A stretch of 64,000 bases of DNA from Porphyrobacter sp. LM 6. GTDB taxonomy: Bacteria > Pseudomonadota > Alphaproteobacteria > Sphingomonadales > Sphingomonadaceae. The translations under genes and the position numbers were made by a program. Location: assembly GCF_001720465.1 (NCBI RefSeq), contig NZ_CP017113.1:1798001-1862000 (forward strand). The letters are read 5' to 3'. This document shows, in pieces, positions 24,030 to 32,091 of the stretch. The notes beneath the pieces are model-generated. The model was not told the DNA's origin. It did not search any database and saw only the letters and a program-made list of their open reading frames with translations. Every line of letters starts with the position of its first letter. Positions within the stretch are counted from its first letter, which is position 1.

Positions 24030-24458
24030 TCAAGAATGCTCCGCTGACTTTTTCAGCATTCTAGCAACGCCCTTGGCCAATATTTCACCGACCTCAGCCA
24101 GCCTCTCCTTGGCGGTCATTTCGTTGGGGTCTGGGCTGCCGGGGGGCCAATGAAGCGTCTTTGGGCGGGGCGCTGGATACAGATCACCCACAAGAGAGGG
24201 CTTCTTTGCAAGCAATGCGAGCAAAACCTTGGCGGCTCCTGTCGGCTGTCGGCGGCCTTGTTCCCAGTTTACCAAGGTGCCCAGAGGCACCCCGATGCTT
24301 GCCGCGAAAGCGCTTTGTGACATTCCGGCCTTGGCCCTAATCGCGGATACGTTGACAACTGGCACGTGGGCACGAGGCGGGCGGGTTATCAGATCGTCAG
24401 GTGATGCGACGCTTACAGAGACCTTCACGGCTTTCCATGGTTTGCGCTTTTGCCTCAT
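24030..24458 (-). CDS. orphan antitoxin-like XRE protein
   Basis: A 142-residue protein whose residues 32-93 closely match the antitoxin at 18950-19237: VNVSAIRAKAGMSQSAFAAS and TLVNWEQGRRQPTGAAKVL correspond almost block for block. It has an N-terminal basic extension and a 50-residue C-terminal tail not found in the other. No toxin frame lies upstream or downstream. It may be a leftover antitoxin, an anti-addiction factor or a repressor of the island. A dyad upstream shares the operator core of the toxin-antitoxin pair. Confidence 0.75.
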   Translation of the reverse strand: MRQKRKPWKAVKVSVSVASPDDLITRPPRAHVPVVNVSAIRAKAGMSQSAFAASIGVPLGTLVNWEQGRRQPTGAAKVLLALLAKKPSLVGDLYPAPRPKTLHWPPGSPDPNEMTAKERLAEVGEILAKGVARMLKKSAEHS

Positions 24459-24484
24459 TCCCGATTGCTATTTTGCGTCCCAAA

Positions 24485-24501
24485 CTACGTCAATGGCGTA
24501 G
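24485..24501 (-). promoter_or_regulatory. operator-like dyad of the orphan HTH gene
   Basis: CTACGTCAATGGCGTAG is a 17-bp dyad with 7 of 8 paired positions. It sits 27 bases upstream of the start codon and shares TACGTCAATG with the operator at 19588-19619. Confidence 0.55.
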
Positions 24502-24502
24502 T

Positions 24503-24803
24503 AACATTGCCTGTGCCCGCCACTGTAATTCCAGCACTTTTCCCCGCTAGCTGACGGGAGGCAATAGCAGTCTGAAGTCTGGGCTAAGCCGTCGCGTTTT
24601 GGAAACTGTGATTGCCCGTTCCGGGCTCTAGAAACAGCAGAATTCTGTGACCTAGCCCATCTCCGGTCCAGAGGTTGTGGAAAAAATATTGGCTGTTTTG
24701 GGGGTGAAATTGGAAAATCTCCAAATTTCTCCGTTCTGAAAAACCCCAGAATTCTGCCGTTTTTCGGCCCCCTTGGGGCAGTTTTGAATTCGCGCGTATT
24801 GAA
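24503..24803. other. gene-free AT-rich spacer next to tRNA-Pro
   Basis: No gene was seen here. An AT-rich stretch (about 24670-24790) with several A and T runs lies 3' of tRNA-Pro and marks a change of base composition. It could be the right edge of the island. No att repeat could be identified. Confidence 0.4.
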
Positions 24804-24880
24804 TGGTCGGGGAGAGAGGATTCGAACCTCCGGCCCCTGCCTCCCGAAGACAGTGCTCTACCAGGCTGAGCTACTCCCCG
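24804..24880 (-). tRNA. tRNA-Pro (CGG)
   Basis: A normal cloverleaf on the minus strand: acceptor CGGGGAG/CTCCCCG, anticodon stem CTGTC/GGCAG, loop TTCGGGA giving anticodon CGG. CCA is encoded at 24804-24806. Its 3' end faces the mobile island. Confidence 0.95.
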
Positions 24881-24991
24881 ACCGTGTCGGTCCCGCATGA
24901 CGAAATCGCCACGCGGGTCGAGGCAAGGCGCGCCCTATAGGTGTGGATGAGGTGAGTGGCAAGCGGGCAATTGCGCTCTATAGTCACAAGC

Positions 24992-25972
24992 ATGGCGAGC
25001 GCAGCGATTCCCCTTTCTGACCCTCAATCCGGCGGGGCGAAACCGCACCCCGAACAGCAATATCTCGATCTGATGCGACAGATCTGGGAGGGCGGGAGCG
25101 AGCGGATCGATCGCACCGGAATCGGCACGCGTTCGGTCTGCGGGGCGATGCTGCGATTCGATCTGGCCGGCGGGGCGATGCCGCTGCTCACCACCAAGCG
25201 GGTCTACTGGAAGACCGCCACGCGCGAGCTGCTGTGGTTCCTGACCGGCGAAACCAACATCCGCCCGCTGGTGCTGCAAGGCGTGAAGATCTGGAATGAG
25301 TGGCCCCACGCCAATTATGTCCGCGAAACCGGCGATGCGATCAGCCTCGATGATTTCGTCGCGCGAATCGCCGAGGACGAGGCTTTTGCTACACGCTGGG
25401 GCGATCTCGGCCCGGTCTATGGCAAGCAGTGGGTCGATTGGCCGACCTACCGCTACCGGCCCGACGGGCTCTATGAGAAGGGCGAGGGCATCAACCAGAT
25501 TGCCCAGGTGATCGAATCGCTGCGCACCAGCCCCGGTAGCCGCCGCCACATCATCGAAGGCTGGAACGTCGCCGAGCTTGACCGCATGGCGCTGCCGCCG
25601 TGCCACAAGACCTACCAGTTCCATGTCGCGGGGGAGGGCGATCAGGCCCGCCTCAATTGCGTGCTCTACCAGCGCAGCTGCGATGTCGCGCTCGGCCTGC
25701 CGTTCAACCTGTGGTCGGCCGCGCTTCTGACAGCGATGATCGCGCAGCAGGTGGCGATGGAGCCGGGCGAGCTGGTGTGGATGGGGGGCGATGTGCACCT
25801 CTATCTCAACCACGCGCATCTGATCGAGGAGCAGCTCTCCCGCCAGCCACAGGGTCACCCCCGGCTGGAGATCACGCGCAAGCCCGAAACAATTTTCGAC
25901 TACGATATCGCCGATTTCGTGGTGCATGATTACGCGCCGCTCCCCCCGATCAGCGCACCTGTTGCGGTGTGA
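24992..25972 (+). CDS. thyA: thymidylate synthase
   Basis: Converts dUMP to dTMP using methylene-tetrahydrofolate. The catalytic Cys is in ALPPCHKTYQF (near residue 204); R-x-D binding elements (SPGSRRHIIEGWN, QRSCDVALGLPFN) and the C-terminal YAPLPPI block are conserved. ATG at 24992 was chosen; the open frame starts earlier without family sequence. Length is 326 residues, slightly longer than the E. coli enzyme because of an N-terminal extension and an insertion near residues 110-150. Confidence 0.96.
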   Translation: MASAAIPLSDPQSGGAKPHPEQQYLDLMRQIWEGGSERIDRTGIGTRSVCGAMLRFDLAGGAMPLLTTKRVYWKTATRELLWFLTGETNIRPLVLQGVKIWNEWPHANYVRETGDAISLDDFVARIAEDEAFATRWGDLGPVYGKQWVDWPTYRYRPDGLYEKGEGINQIAQVIESLRTSPGSRRHIIEGWNVAELDRMALPPCHKTYQFHVAGEGDQARLNCVLYQRSCDVALGLPFNLWSAALLTAMIAQQVAMEPGELVWMGGDVHLYLNHAHLIEEQLSRQPQGHPRLEITRKPETIFDYDIADFVVHDYAPLPPISAPVAV

Positions 25973-26009
25973 TCGCCAACCCGTCACCGTGCTTGACCGC
26001 TCTCGGGCG

Positions 26010-26032
26010 TTGAAATAAAAATACGTATTCAA
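26010..26032 (+). promoter_or_regulatory. possible operator upstream of the bkd operon
   Basis: TTGAA (26010-26014) and TTCAA (26028-26032) flank an AT-rich core containing ATACGTAT. It is an imperfect dyad about 54 bases before the first bkd start, in otherwise GC-rich DNA. A Lrp/BkdR-like regulator site is possible. Confidence 0.35.
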
Positions 26033-26085
26033 GCAATGATCGCACCCGCTTTCGCGCGGGGGCCAGCACGGGGAGAGCGCGATAC

Positions 26086-27381
26086 ATGGCCGATCCAGCG
26101 AAACCGCAGGACAGCAACCGCCCGGCGCTCGCGCTGCATGTGCCCGAGCCCAAATATCGTCCCGGCGATCCGGCCGATTTCTCGCATATCGACATCGGCA
26201 AGGCCGGCGCATCGCCGCGTCCTGACGAAGGCATCCACCCTTCGCAGATGGCCGATCTGGCCTATGGTCTGGTGCGGGTGCTGGGCGAGGATAATCAGGC
26301 GCACGGCCCCTGGAATCCGCGGCTCGATCCGGAAACCCTGCGCACCATGCTCGGCCACATGGCGCTGGTGCGCGCCTTCGACGAACGCATGTTCCGCGGC
26401 CAACGGCAGGGCAAGACCAGCTTCTACATGAAGTGCACCGGCGAGGAGGCGACTTCGGTTGCGGCCTCGATGGCGCTGGCGAGCGATGACATGGTCTTCC
26501 CCTCCTATCGCCAGCAGGGCATCCTGATCGCGCGCGGCTATCCGCTGATCGAGATGATCAACCAGATCTATTCGAACAAGGCCGACAAGCTGAAGGGCCG
26601 CCAGCTGCCGATCATGTATTCGAGCCGCGAGCACAGCTTCTTCTCGATTTCCGGCAACCTTGCGACGCAGTGCCCGCAGGCAGTGGGATGGGCGATGGCG
26701 AGCGCGGTGAAGGGCGACAGCAGGATTGCCGCGAGCTGGGTGGGCGAGGGCTCGACTGCGGAGGGCGACTTCCATTCGGCATGCACCTTTGCCGCCGTCT
26801 ACAACGCACCGGTGATCCTCAACGTGATCAACAACCAGTGGGCGATTTCGAGCTTTTCTGGCTTTGCCGGGGCCGAGCGCACTACCTTTGCCGCGCGCGG
26901 GCTGGGCTATGGCATCGCGGCCCTGCGGGTCGACGGCAATGACGCGCTCGCCTGCTATGCCGCCGCCGAGTGGGCCGCCAACCGCGCCCGCGGCAACCAC
27001 GGCCCGACGCTGATCGAATACTTCACCTACCGCGCTGAAGGTCACTCCACCTCGGATGACCCCTCGGGCTACCGCTCGGCGCAAGAGCGCGAGGAATGGC
27101 CGCTCGGCGATCCGATCAATCGGCTCAAGAACCACCTGATCGCCATCGGCGAATGGGACGAGGACCGGCAGGCGGCGATGGACCTCGAATGCGCCGAACG
27201 CGTGAAGGCCACCACCAAGGAGGCCGAAAAGAACGGCATCCTCGGCCACGGCCTCCATCACCCGTTCCACACCATGTTCGAGGATGTCTACGAAGAGCTG
27301 CCCTGGCACCTCGAGGAACAGGCCGAACAGGCGATCCGCGAACGCATTGCCAAGTTCGGCACGGAAAGGCCCTTCGGATGA
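26086..27381 (+). CDS. bkdA1: branched-chain 2-oxoacid dehydrogenase E1 alpha subunit
   Basis: The alpha subunit of the thiamine-diphosphate-dependent decarboxylase that handles the 2-oxo acids from Val, Leu and Ile. The ThDP-binding block GEGSTAEGDFHSACTFA continues to VINNQWAISSF at about residues 222-258. The phosphorylation-loop-like sequence RAEGHSTSDDPSGYR is also present. Length is 431 residues, as usual for the bacterial BkdA1 type. Its stop overlaps the next start (ATGA). Confidence 0.93.
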   Translation: MADPAKPQDSNRPALALHVPEPKYRPGDPADFSHIDIGKAGASPRPDEGIHPSQMADLAYGLVRVLGEDNQAHGPWNPRLDPETLRTMLGHMALVRAFDERMFRGQRQGKTSFYMKCTGEEATSVAASMALASDDMVFPSYRQQGILIARGYPLIEMINQIYSNKADKLKGRQLPIMYSSREHSFFSISGNLATQCPQAVGWAMASAVKGDSRIAASWVGEGSTAEGDFHSACTFAAVYNAPVILNVINNQWAISSFSGFAGAERTTFAARGLGYGIAALRVDGNDALACYAAAEWAANRARGNHGPTLIEYFTYRAEGHSTSDDPSGYRSAQEREEWPLGDPINRLKNHLIAIGEWDEDRQAAMDLECAERVKATTKEAEKNGILGHGLHHPFHTMFEDVYEELPWHLEEQAEQAIRERIAKFGTERPFG

Positions 27382-28433
27382 GCGAGCACCCTGCGACCTT
27401 GGACGAAAACGTGATCGAAGAGCGCCGCCTCAACATGATCGAGGCGATCAACGAGGCGCTCGACATCATGCTCGAACGTGATCCCGACGTGATCATCATG
27501 GGCGAGGATGTCGGCTATTTCGGCGGCGTTTTCCGCGCGACCGCCGGGCTTCAGGCCAAGCATGGCAAGACCCGCGTGTTCGACACCCCGATTTCCGAAT
27601 GTGGGATCATCGGCGTGGCGGTGGGGATGGGGGCCTATGGCCTGCGTCCGGTGCCGGAAATCCAGTTCGCCGATTACATCTACCCCGGCCTTGACCAGCT
27701 GATCTCGGAAGCCGCGCGCCTGCGCTATCGTTCGGCGGGGGACTACATCGCGCCGATGACGGTGCGCTCGCCCTTCGGCGGCGGCATTTTCGGCGGCCAG
27801 ACCCACAGCCAGAGCCCCGAGGCGCTGTTCACCCACGTTGCGGGCCTCAAGACTGTGATCCCGGCCACCCCGCACGATGCCAAGGGCCTGCTGATCGCCG
27901 CGATCGAAGACAATGATCCGGTGATCTTCTTCGAGCCCAAGCGCATCTACAACGGCCCCTTCACCGGCTTCTATGACAGGCCGGTCGAGCCGTGGAAGAA
28001 GCACCCGGATTCTGTGGTACCCGAAGGCTACTACAAGATCCCGCTCGGCAAGGCGCGCACCGTGCGCGAGGGCGAGCAGCTGACGGTGCTGGCCTATGGC
28101 ACGATGGTGCACGTCGCCGAGGCGGTCTGCACCGCCAAGGGCGTGGACGCAGAAATCCTCGATCTGCGCACGCTGGTGCCGCTCGACATCAAGGCGATCG
28201 AAGCTTCGGTCGAAAAGACCGGCCGCTGCCTGATCGTCCACGAGGCGACCCGCACCAGCGGCTTCGGCGCCGAGCTTTCGGCGCTGGTTACCGAACGCTG
28301 CTTCTACCACCTCGAAGCCCCGGTCGAACGCGTCACCGGCTTCGACACGCCCTATCCCCACAGCCTCGAATGGGCCTATTTCCCCGGCCCTGTCCGCATC
28401 GGCGAGGCCATCGACAAGCTTCTGAAGGACTGA
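27378..28433 (+). CDS. bkdA2: branched-chain 2-oxoacid dehydrogenase E1 beta subunit
   Basis: The 351-residue beta subunit of the same E1 enzyme. Typical blocks are IIMGEDVGYFGGVFR, ISECGIIGVAVGMGAYG and EIQFADYIYPGLDQL. The ATG at 27378 overlaps the alpha subunit stop by four bases; the open frame upstream is a shadow inside the alpha gene. It is translationally coupled to the alpha subunit, fitting the 1:1 heterotetramer. Confidence 0.94.
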   Translation: MSEHPATLDENVIEERRLNMIEAINEALDIMLERDPDVIIMGEDVGYFGGVFRATAGLQAKHGKTRVFDTPISECGIIGVAVGMGAYGLRPVPEIQFADYIYPGLDQLISEAARLRYRSAGDYIAPMTVRSPFGGGIFGGQTHSQSPEALFTHVAGLKTVIPATPHDAKGLLIAAIEDNDPVIFFEPKRIYNGPFTGFYDRPVEPWKKHPDSVVPEGYYKIPLGKARTVREGEQLTVLAYGTMVHVAEAVCTAKGVDAEILDLRTLVPLDIKAIEASVEKTGRCLIVHEATRTSGFGAELSALVTERCFYHLEAPVERVTGFDTPYPHSLEWAYFPGPVRIGEAIDKLLKD

Positions 28434-28440
28434 TCGCACC

Positions 28441-29712
28441 ATGGCGAAGTTCACATTCAACATGCCCGACGTGGGCGAAGGCGTGGCCGAGGCGGAAATC
28501 GTCGAATGGCACGTCAAGGTCGGTGATCGGGTCGAGGAAGACCAGCACCTCGTCGACGTGATGACCGACAAGGCGACGATCGACATCGAAAGCCCGGTGG
28601 CCGGCGTGGTCACGCAGCTGGCGGGCGAGGTGGGTGACACCATCGCCATCGGCGCGATGCTGCTGGTGATCGAGGCAGACGGCGAAGTGTCCGAGGCGCA
28701 GGCCGAGGCTGCGGCTGAGCAGATCGAGCATGACATGTCGGACGCGGACGAGGCGGATGTGGCACCCGCTCCCGAACCCGTCCAAGACGAACCTGCCGCA
28801 GCACCGGCCCCGGCGGTGCCCGCTCCGGTGGCCACCGCGCATAAGGTCCTCGCCAGCCCCGCCGTGCGCCAGCGCGCGCGCGATCTCGGGATCGATCTGG
28901 CTCAGGTAAAGCCCGCCGAAGATGGCCGTGTGCGCCACGGCGATCTCGACGCCTTCCTCGCTTACAACGCCGGCAGCGGGTTTGCCCCCTCAGGCAAGCC
29001 GCGCGCTGACGAGGCGATCAAGGTCATCGGTCTGCGCAAGCGCATCGCGCAGAACATGGCCGCCGCCAAGCGCCACATCCCGCACTTCACCTATGTCGAA
29101 GAGTGCGATGTCACCGATCTGGAAACCCTGCGCGCCCAGTTGAACGAGGGCCGTGGTGACCGGCCGAAGCTCACCATGCTGCCGCTGCTGATCACCGCGA
29201 TCTGCAAGGTGATCCCGCAATTCCCGATGATCAACGCGCGCTATGATGACGAGGCGGGCGTGGTGACGCGCTATGGCTCCGTGCATCTCGGCATGGCGGC
29301 GCAGACCGACAGCGGGTTGATGGTTCCGGTGATTCGCGACGCGCAGAGCCGCAACCTGTGGCAGCTTGCCCGCGAGATCGGCCGTCTGGCCGAAGCCGCG
29401 CGCACCGGCAAGGCGAGCTCGGACGAGCTTTCGGGCTCGACGCTGACCGTCACGTCGCTCGGGCCGCTCGGCGGGGTGGCGACCACACCGGTCATCAACC
29501 GCCCCGAAGTCGCAATCATCGGCCCCAACCGCATTGTAGAGCGCCCGATGTTCGTCCCCGACGGCATGGGCGGCGAGCGAATCGCCAAGCGCAAGCTGAT
29601 GAACATCTCGATTTCCTGCGACCACCGGGTGGTCGACGGGCACGACGCGGCGAGCTTCATTCAGGGCGTGAAGCGTCTGATCGAAACCCCGGCGCTGCTG
29701 CTGGTCGATTAG
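28441..29712 (+). CDS. bkdB: branched-chain 2-oxoacid dehydrogenase E2 (dihydrolipoyl acyltransferase)
   Basis: The 423-residue core of the complex, transferring acyl groups to CoA. Order: one lipoyl domain (residues 1-78, lipoyl Lys44 in MTDKATI), an Ala/Pro linker, a peripheral subunit-binding domain (ASPAVRQRARDLGIDL, about 138-175), and the catalytic domain ending in SISCDHRVVDGHDAASF with the active His. It starts seven bases after the E1 beta stop. No E3 gene is in the window, so a shared dihydrolipoyl dehydrogenase elsewhere is implied. Confidence 0.95.
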   Translation: MAKFTFNMPDVGEGVAEAEIVEWHVKVGDRVEEDQHLVDVMTDKATIDIESPVAGVVTQLAGEVGDTIAIGAMLLVIEADGEVSEAQAEAAAEQIEHDMSDADEADVAPAPEPVQDEPAAAPAPAVPAPVATAHKVLASPAVRQRARDLGIDLAQVKPAEDGRVRHGDLDAFLAYNAGSGFAPSGKPRADEAIKVIGLRKRIAQNMAAAKRHIPHFTYVEECDVTDLETLRAQLNEGRGDRPKLTMLPLLITAICKVIPQFPMINARYDDEAGVVTRYGSVHLGMAAQTDSGLMVPVIRDAQSRNLWQLAREIGRLAEAARTGKASSDELSGSTLTVTSLGPLGGVATTPVINRPEVAIIGPNRIVERPMFVPDGMGGERIAKRKLMNISISCDHRVVDGHDAASFIQGVKRLIETPALLLVD

Positions 29713-29829
29713 GCGAAAATATTGCGCCAGAGGCCGTGCACAGGGCGTTGACAGCCCGCCAGCGCGGTCCTAATGGCGCTGCTCCACGAGCGGGACGGCA
29801 TCGCCGGAACGCTCGAAAGGACAAGATGC

Positions 29830-29906
29830 GCGGGTGTAGCTCAGTCGGTTAGAGCGCCGGCCTGTCACGCCGGAGGTCGCGGGTTCGAGCCCCGTCACTC
29901 GCGCCA
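29830..29906 (+). tRNA. tRNA-Asp (GTC)
   Basis: Acceptor GCGGGTG/CACTCGC (one G-T pair), D-loop TCAGTCGGTTAGA, anticodon loop CTGTCAC giving GTC, T-loop GGTTCGAGCCC, and encoded CCA at 29904-29906. All standard for tRNA-Asp. Confidence 0.95.
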
Positions 29907-29972
29907 CTTGTTCTTCAGGAAACGCCCACAGGGCACGGACAAGGCGGGCTTCGGTCCGCCTTTTCTTTTTGG

Positions 29973-30197
29973 TTATTCGGGTGCGCTCCAGCGGCCGGTT
30001 TCCATCCAGATCAGGAAGCGCTTCAAGGGCAGCAGCCAGACAAGGCCCAGCACCAGATAGACAATGGTCTGCGCGCCCCCCGACCAGCCACCGATGATCT
30101 CCGGCGCATAGCGCGCGATCACCACGCCGTAGACGATCAGCAGCACGAACAGGCTAATGATACCGAAGGGGATTCGCCAGGTCGGGGTTTCACGCAT
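29973..30197 (-). CDS. DUF2842 family small membrane protein
   Basis: A 74-residue protein with two transmembrane segments (about residues 10-30 and 42-60) separated by a short loop with GGWSGG, and a Trp-rich end. This matches the alphaproteobacterial DUF2842 family, of unknown function. Its start overlaps the stop of the cyclo-ligase gene (TGATG), so the two form one transcription unit. Confidence 0.75.
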   Translation of the reverse strand: MRETPTWRIPFGIISLFVLLIVYGVVIARYAPEIIGGWSGGAQTIVYLVLGLVWLLPLKRFLIWMETGRWSAPE

Positions 30198-30769
30198 CAG
30201 AGGCTTCCGTAGATCCGGGTCGGGGTGACGACCGCATCGAGCGGCCGGTCATGGGGTTCGGTCGGCAGGGTCTCGCACAATTGCGCATCCCATGCGAGGC
30301 CAACGGCAAGCACCGGCGGATGTTCCGCCAGCCAGCGATCATAATGCCCGCCGCCCTGTCCGAGCCGCGCGAGGTCGGCGGTGAAGCCGACCAGCGGGAC
30401 GATCAGCACATCGGGGATCAGCGGCTCGGCATCGGGTTCGGGTTGCAGCATCCCGAACGGGCCGACGGTCAGATCGTCCTGCGCAAAGGGATCGGTGTGG
30501 TGGCGGAAGTCCATCGGCGCGGCGCGGTCAGCGAAGAAGGGCAGGGCGAGGGTGTGTCCCGCCTCGCGGAAGAACCGCGCATAGGCGCCTGCGGGGGCTT
30601 CCCACGGCCCGGCATGATAGACCCCGATCACCGCCTCATGCGGAATGCGGGCGAGCAGCGGGGCAGGGGGGCGGTGGAACAGCAACCCGCGGATCGAATC
30701 GGGCAAGCTCTCCACATGCGCCTTGCGCGCGGCGCGTAGGGTTTGGCGGAGGTCGGATTTGGAGGGCAC
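30197..30769 (-). CDS. 5-formyltetrahydrofolate cyclo-ligase
   Basis: Uses ATP to turn 5-formyl-THF into 5,10-methenyl-THF. The 190-residue length fits if the GTG at 30769 is the start; the upstream open frame is repeat-rich DNA and not family sequence. The ATP/folate motif VGFTADLARLGQGGGHYDRWL near residue 130 is diagnostic, and the N-terminal KSDLRQTLRAARK helix is typical. It lies downstream of 6S RNA and zapA, the classic order (zapA-ssrS-ygfA). Confidence 0.9.
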   Translation of the reverse strand: MPSKSDLRQTLRAARKAHVESLPDSIRGLLFHRPPAPLLARIPHEAVIGVYHAGPWEAPAGAYARFFREAGHTLALPFFADRAAPMDFRHHTDPFAQDDLTVGPFGMLQPEPDAEPLIPDVLIVPLVGFTADLARLGQGGGHYDRWLAEHPPVLAVGLAWDAQLCETLPTEPHDRPLDAVVTPTRIYGSL

Positions 30770-30967
30770 GTGCCTTAAATACCTCAACGAAAAGAGGCGA
30801 AACGGCCCGAAGGGCCGCAAGGCCGAACGGCCGCCCGCAGCGACGCGCCCGAAGGGCGTGTGAGCGAGGATTTTGCACGCCGGGGGGCGTGCGGACAACA
30901 ATAACCGCCCTCAAGCAGCGGATGCGAAGCACAGCTGAAAGCTGAACCGGTAGGGCAACAAGGAAGT
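30770..30967. other. hairpin-rich leader between 6S RNA and the cyclo-ligase gene
   Basis: A GC-rich gene-free stretch with several small inverted repeats built on CCCGAAGGGC and GGCC motifs, plus the hairpin repeat at 30907-30956. On the minus strand it is the spacer from the 6S RNA 3' end to the cyclo-ligase start, so it may hold a 6S terminator or processing site. Confidence 0.5.
30907..30956. repeat. hairpin repeat related to 16041-16066
   Basis: Starts GCCCTCAAGCAGCG and ends CGGTAGGGC, the same ends as the element at 16041-16066 (minus strand), with 24 extra bases in between. Ends GCCCT/AGGGC are inverted. Confidence 0.5.
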
Positions 30968-31142
30968 GGCGGAACCACCATGGGTCGTTTGCGCTAGAAA
31001 TCCTCTGACGCGTGGTACGTCAGGTGGGCGCCGTATACCCGAGAGTTCCGGACGAACCGGCACGCAAGGGCAGGGACAGCTCCCATTTGGATTACTTATA
31101 GCCTCAGGGATATTCAATCGGCTCGTGCCGGGCAGTCCCGCC
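30968..31142 (-). ncRNA. ssrS: 6S RNA
   Basis: Between zapA and the 5-formyl-THF cyclo-ligase gene, the conserved place for 6S RNA. The ends pair: GGCGGGA (minus strand, 31142 down to 31136) with TTCCGCC (30974 down to 30968), giving a 175-nt RNA of the normal size. Blocks such as CCCTGAGGC in the 5' half and GGTTCGTCCGGAACTC in the middle resemble other 6S RNAs. 6S RNA binds the sigma-70 polymerase holoenzyme in stationary phase. Confidence 0.75.
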
Positions 31143-31151
31143 AAAACCTAT

Positions 31152-31610
31152 CTAGGCGCTGGCGGCGGCAGCTTCAAGCGCGGCGGCAGTGGCTTCGGCG
31201 CGGGCGGCGAGCGCTTCGAGTTGCTCGGCGATATGATCAGGCACCGGAGCACCGCCGAACAGATCGCCCTGCGGAATGGCGGCCGGAGCCGGGGCAGGCG
31301 GCGGAGCGGCGCGCGCGGCGGCCAGTTCGCCTTCGAGCCGGGAGATGGTCGCCTTGAGCGCATCGGTTTCGCCGCTGTCGCTTGCCGGGGCGGGCTTGGC
31401 GGGCTTGCCCTTGCGCGCCTCGGCGAGTTCGTCGGCGAGGAACAGCGCGGCAAACAGCAGATTCTGCGCTTCCAGCGGTGCGCGCGCGCTCCCAAGCTGC
31501 GCGTATTTTTCCGCGATCATCGCGCCCAGCGCCTCGACATGGGCTTCTTCCCCGTCGGCACAGGCGATCGCGTAGCTCTTGGGGCCGATGGTGAGGGTGA
31601 CAGTGCTCAT
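31152..31610 (-). CDS. zapA: cell division protein ZapA
   Basis: ZapA cross-links FtsZ filaments at the division site. The N-terminal globular part (VTLTIGPKSYAIACADGEE, then VEALGAMIAEKYAQLG) and the helix that follows (LLFAALFLADELAEARK) are typical. The 152-residue length is longer than E. coli ZapA owing to an Ala/Pro-rich linker and a C-terminal coiled coil, as in many alphaproteobacteria. It is followed by 6S RNA and preceded by a small coiled-coil gene with a six-base gap. Confidence 0.88.
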   Translation of the reverse strand: MSTVTLTIGPKSYAIACADGEEAHVEALGAMIAEKYAQLGSARAPLEAQNLLFAALFLADELAEARKGKPAKPAPASDSGETDALKATISRLEGELAAARAAPPPAPAPAAIPQGDLFGGAPVPDHIAEQLEALAARAEATAAALEAAAASA

Positions 31611-31616
31611 CGCGTG

Positions 31617-31832
31617 TCAATCCTCCAACCTGGCCAGCAGTTCATCAAGTTCGCGAAGGCTTTCAGCGACCTGCTCACGCAGCTTTTCATGCTTGTTGAC
31701 CAGTTCGGCGACCCGAGGCGCGCCGGCATCCGCCCCGGAAGGGGTGCCCGGCAGGCTGTCGCGCACGCGTCCGATCCGCTCCATCGCGGCCTCGATCCGC
31801 TGCATCGCGCGCTCGATACGGTCGGCGTTCAT
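31617..31832 (-). CDS. small coiled-coil protein upstream of zapA
   Basis: A 71-residue, heavily charged helical protein (IERAMQRIEAAMERI at the start, EKLREQVAESLRELDELLARLE at the end). It is probably a coiled-coil partner in the divisome, because it lies six bases upstream of zapA on the same strand. The position and coiled-coil character resemble the small zapA-adjacent proteins of sphingomonads and caulobacters (ZauP/ZapB-like idea), but I cannot name a family. Confidence 0.7.
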   Translation of the reverse strand: MNADRIERAMQRIEAAMERIGRVRDSLPGTPSGADAGAPRVAELVNKHEKLREQVAESLRELDELLARLED

Positions 31833-32091
31833 GGCGTGCAGAAATATCAAGATAGGCCTCGCCACGCAAAGGCTTGGCGGGGTCTGTTGATAAGTCGGCG
31901 CAGATGCGGCTGCGGACAGTGCCGCGCCTCCCGTCCGCTCGAGGTTGACCTGCCCCTGTTGCTCGGCAATGGCACAGCCCGCAATCGAGGGATCGAATCG
32001 CCCGTCCGCCGCCATGGAATACGCGCATGGCCCGGCCGGTTTTGGCCCGGAACAGGCATGCGCCGGGCAGCATCAGGAGACACGCGCGCCC

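Larger units (their letters stand above)
18890..24560. mobile_element. mobile island with serine recombinase and ParB/RepB-like genes
   Basis: Contains a toxin-antitoxin pair, an HTH regulator, a serine recombinase gene overlapping two ParB-like genes, a run of three hairpins, and an orphan HTH protein. Base composition is lower in GC than the neighbouring housekeeping genes. The island sits between the small peptide gene and tRNA-Pro; exact ends and attachment sites are not visible, so the limits are approximate. Confidence 0.55.

Noticed and set aside
18890..24803. tRNA-Pro as the attachment site of the island
   Set aside because: No copy of the tRNA 3' end was found on the left side, and serine recombinases seldom use tRNA genes, so the link is not claimed.
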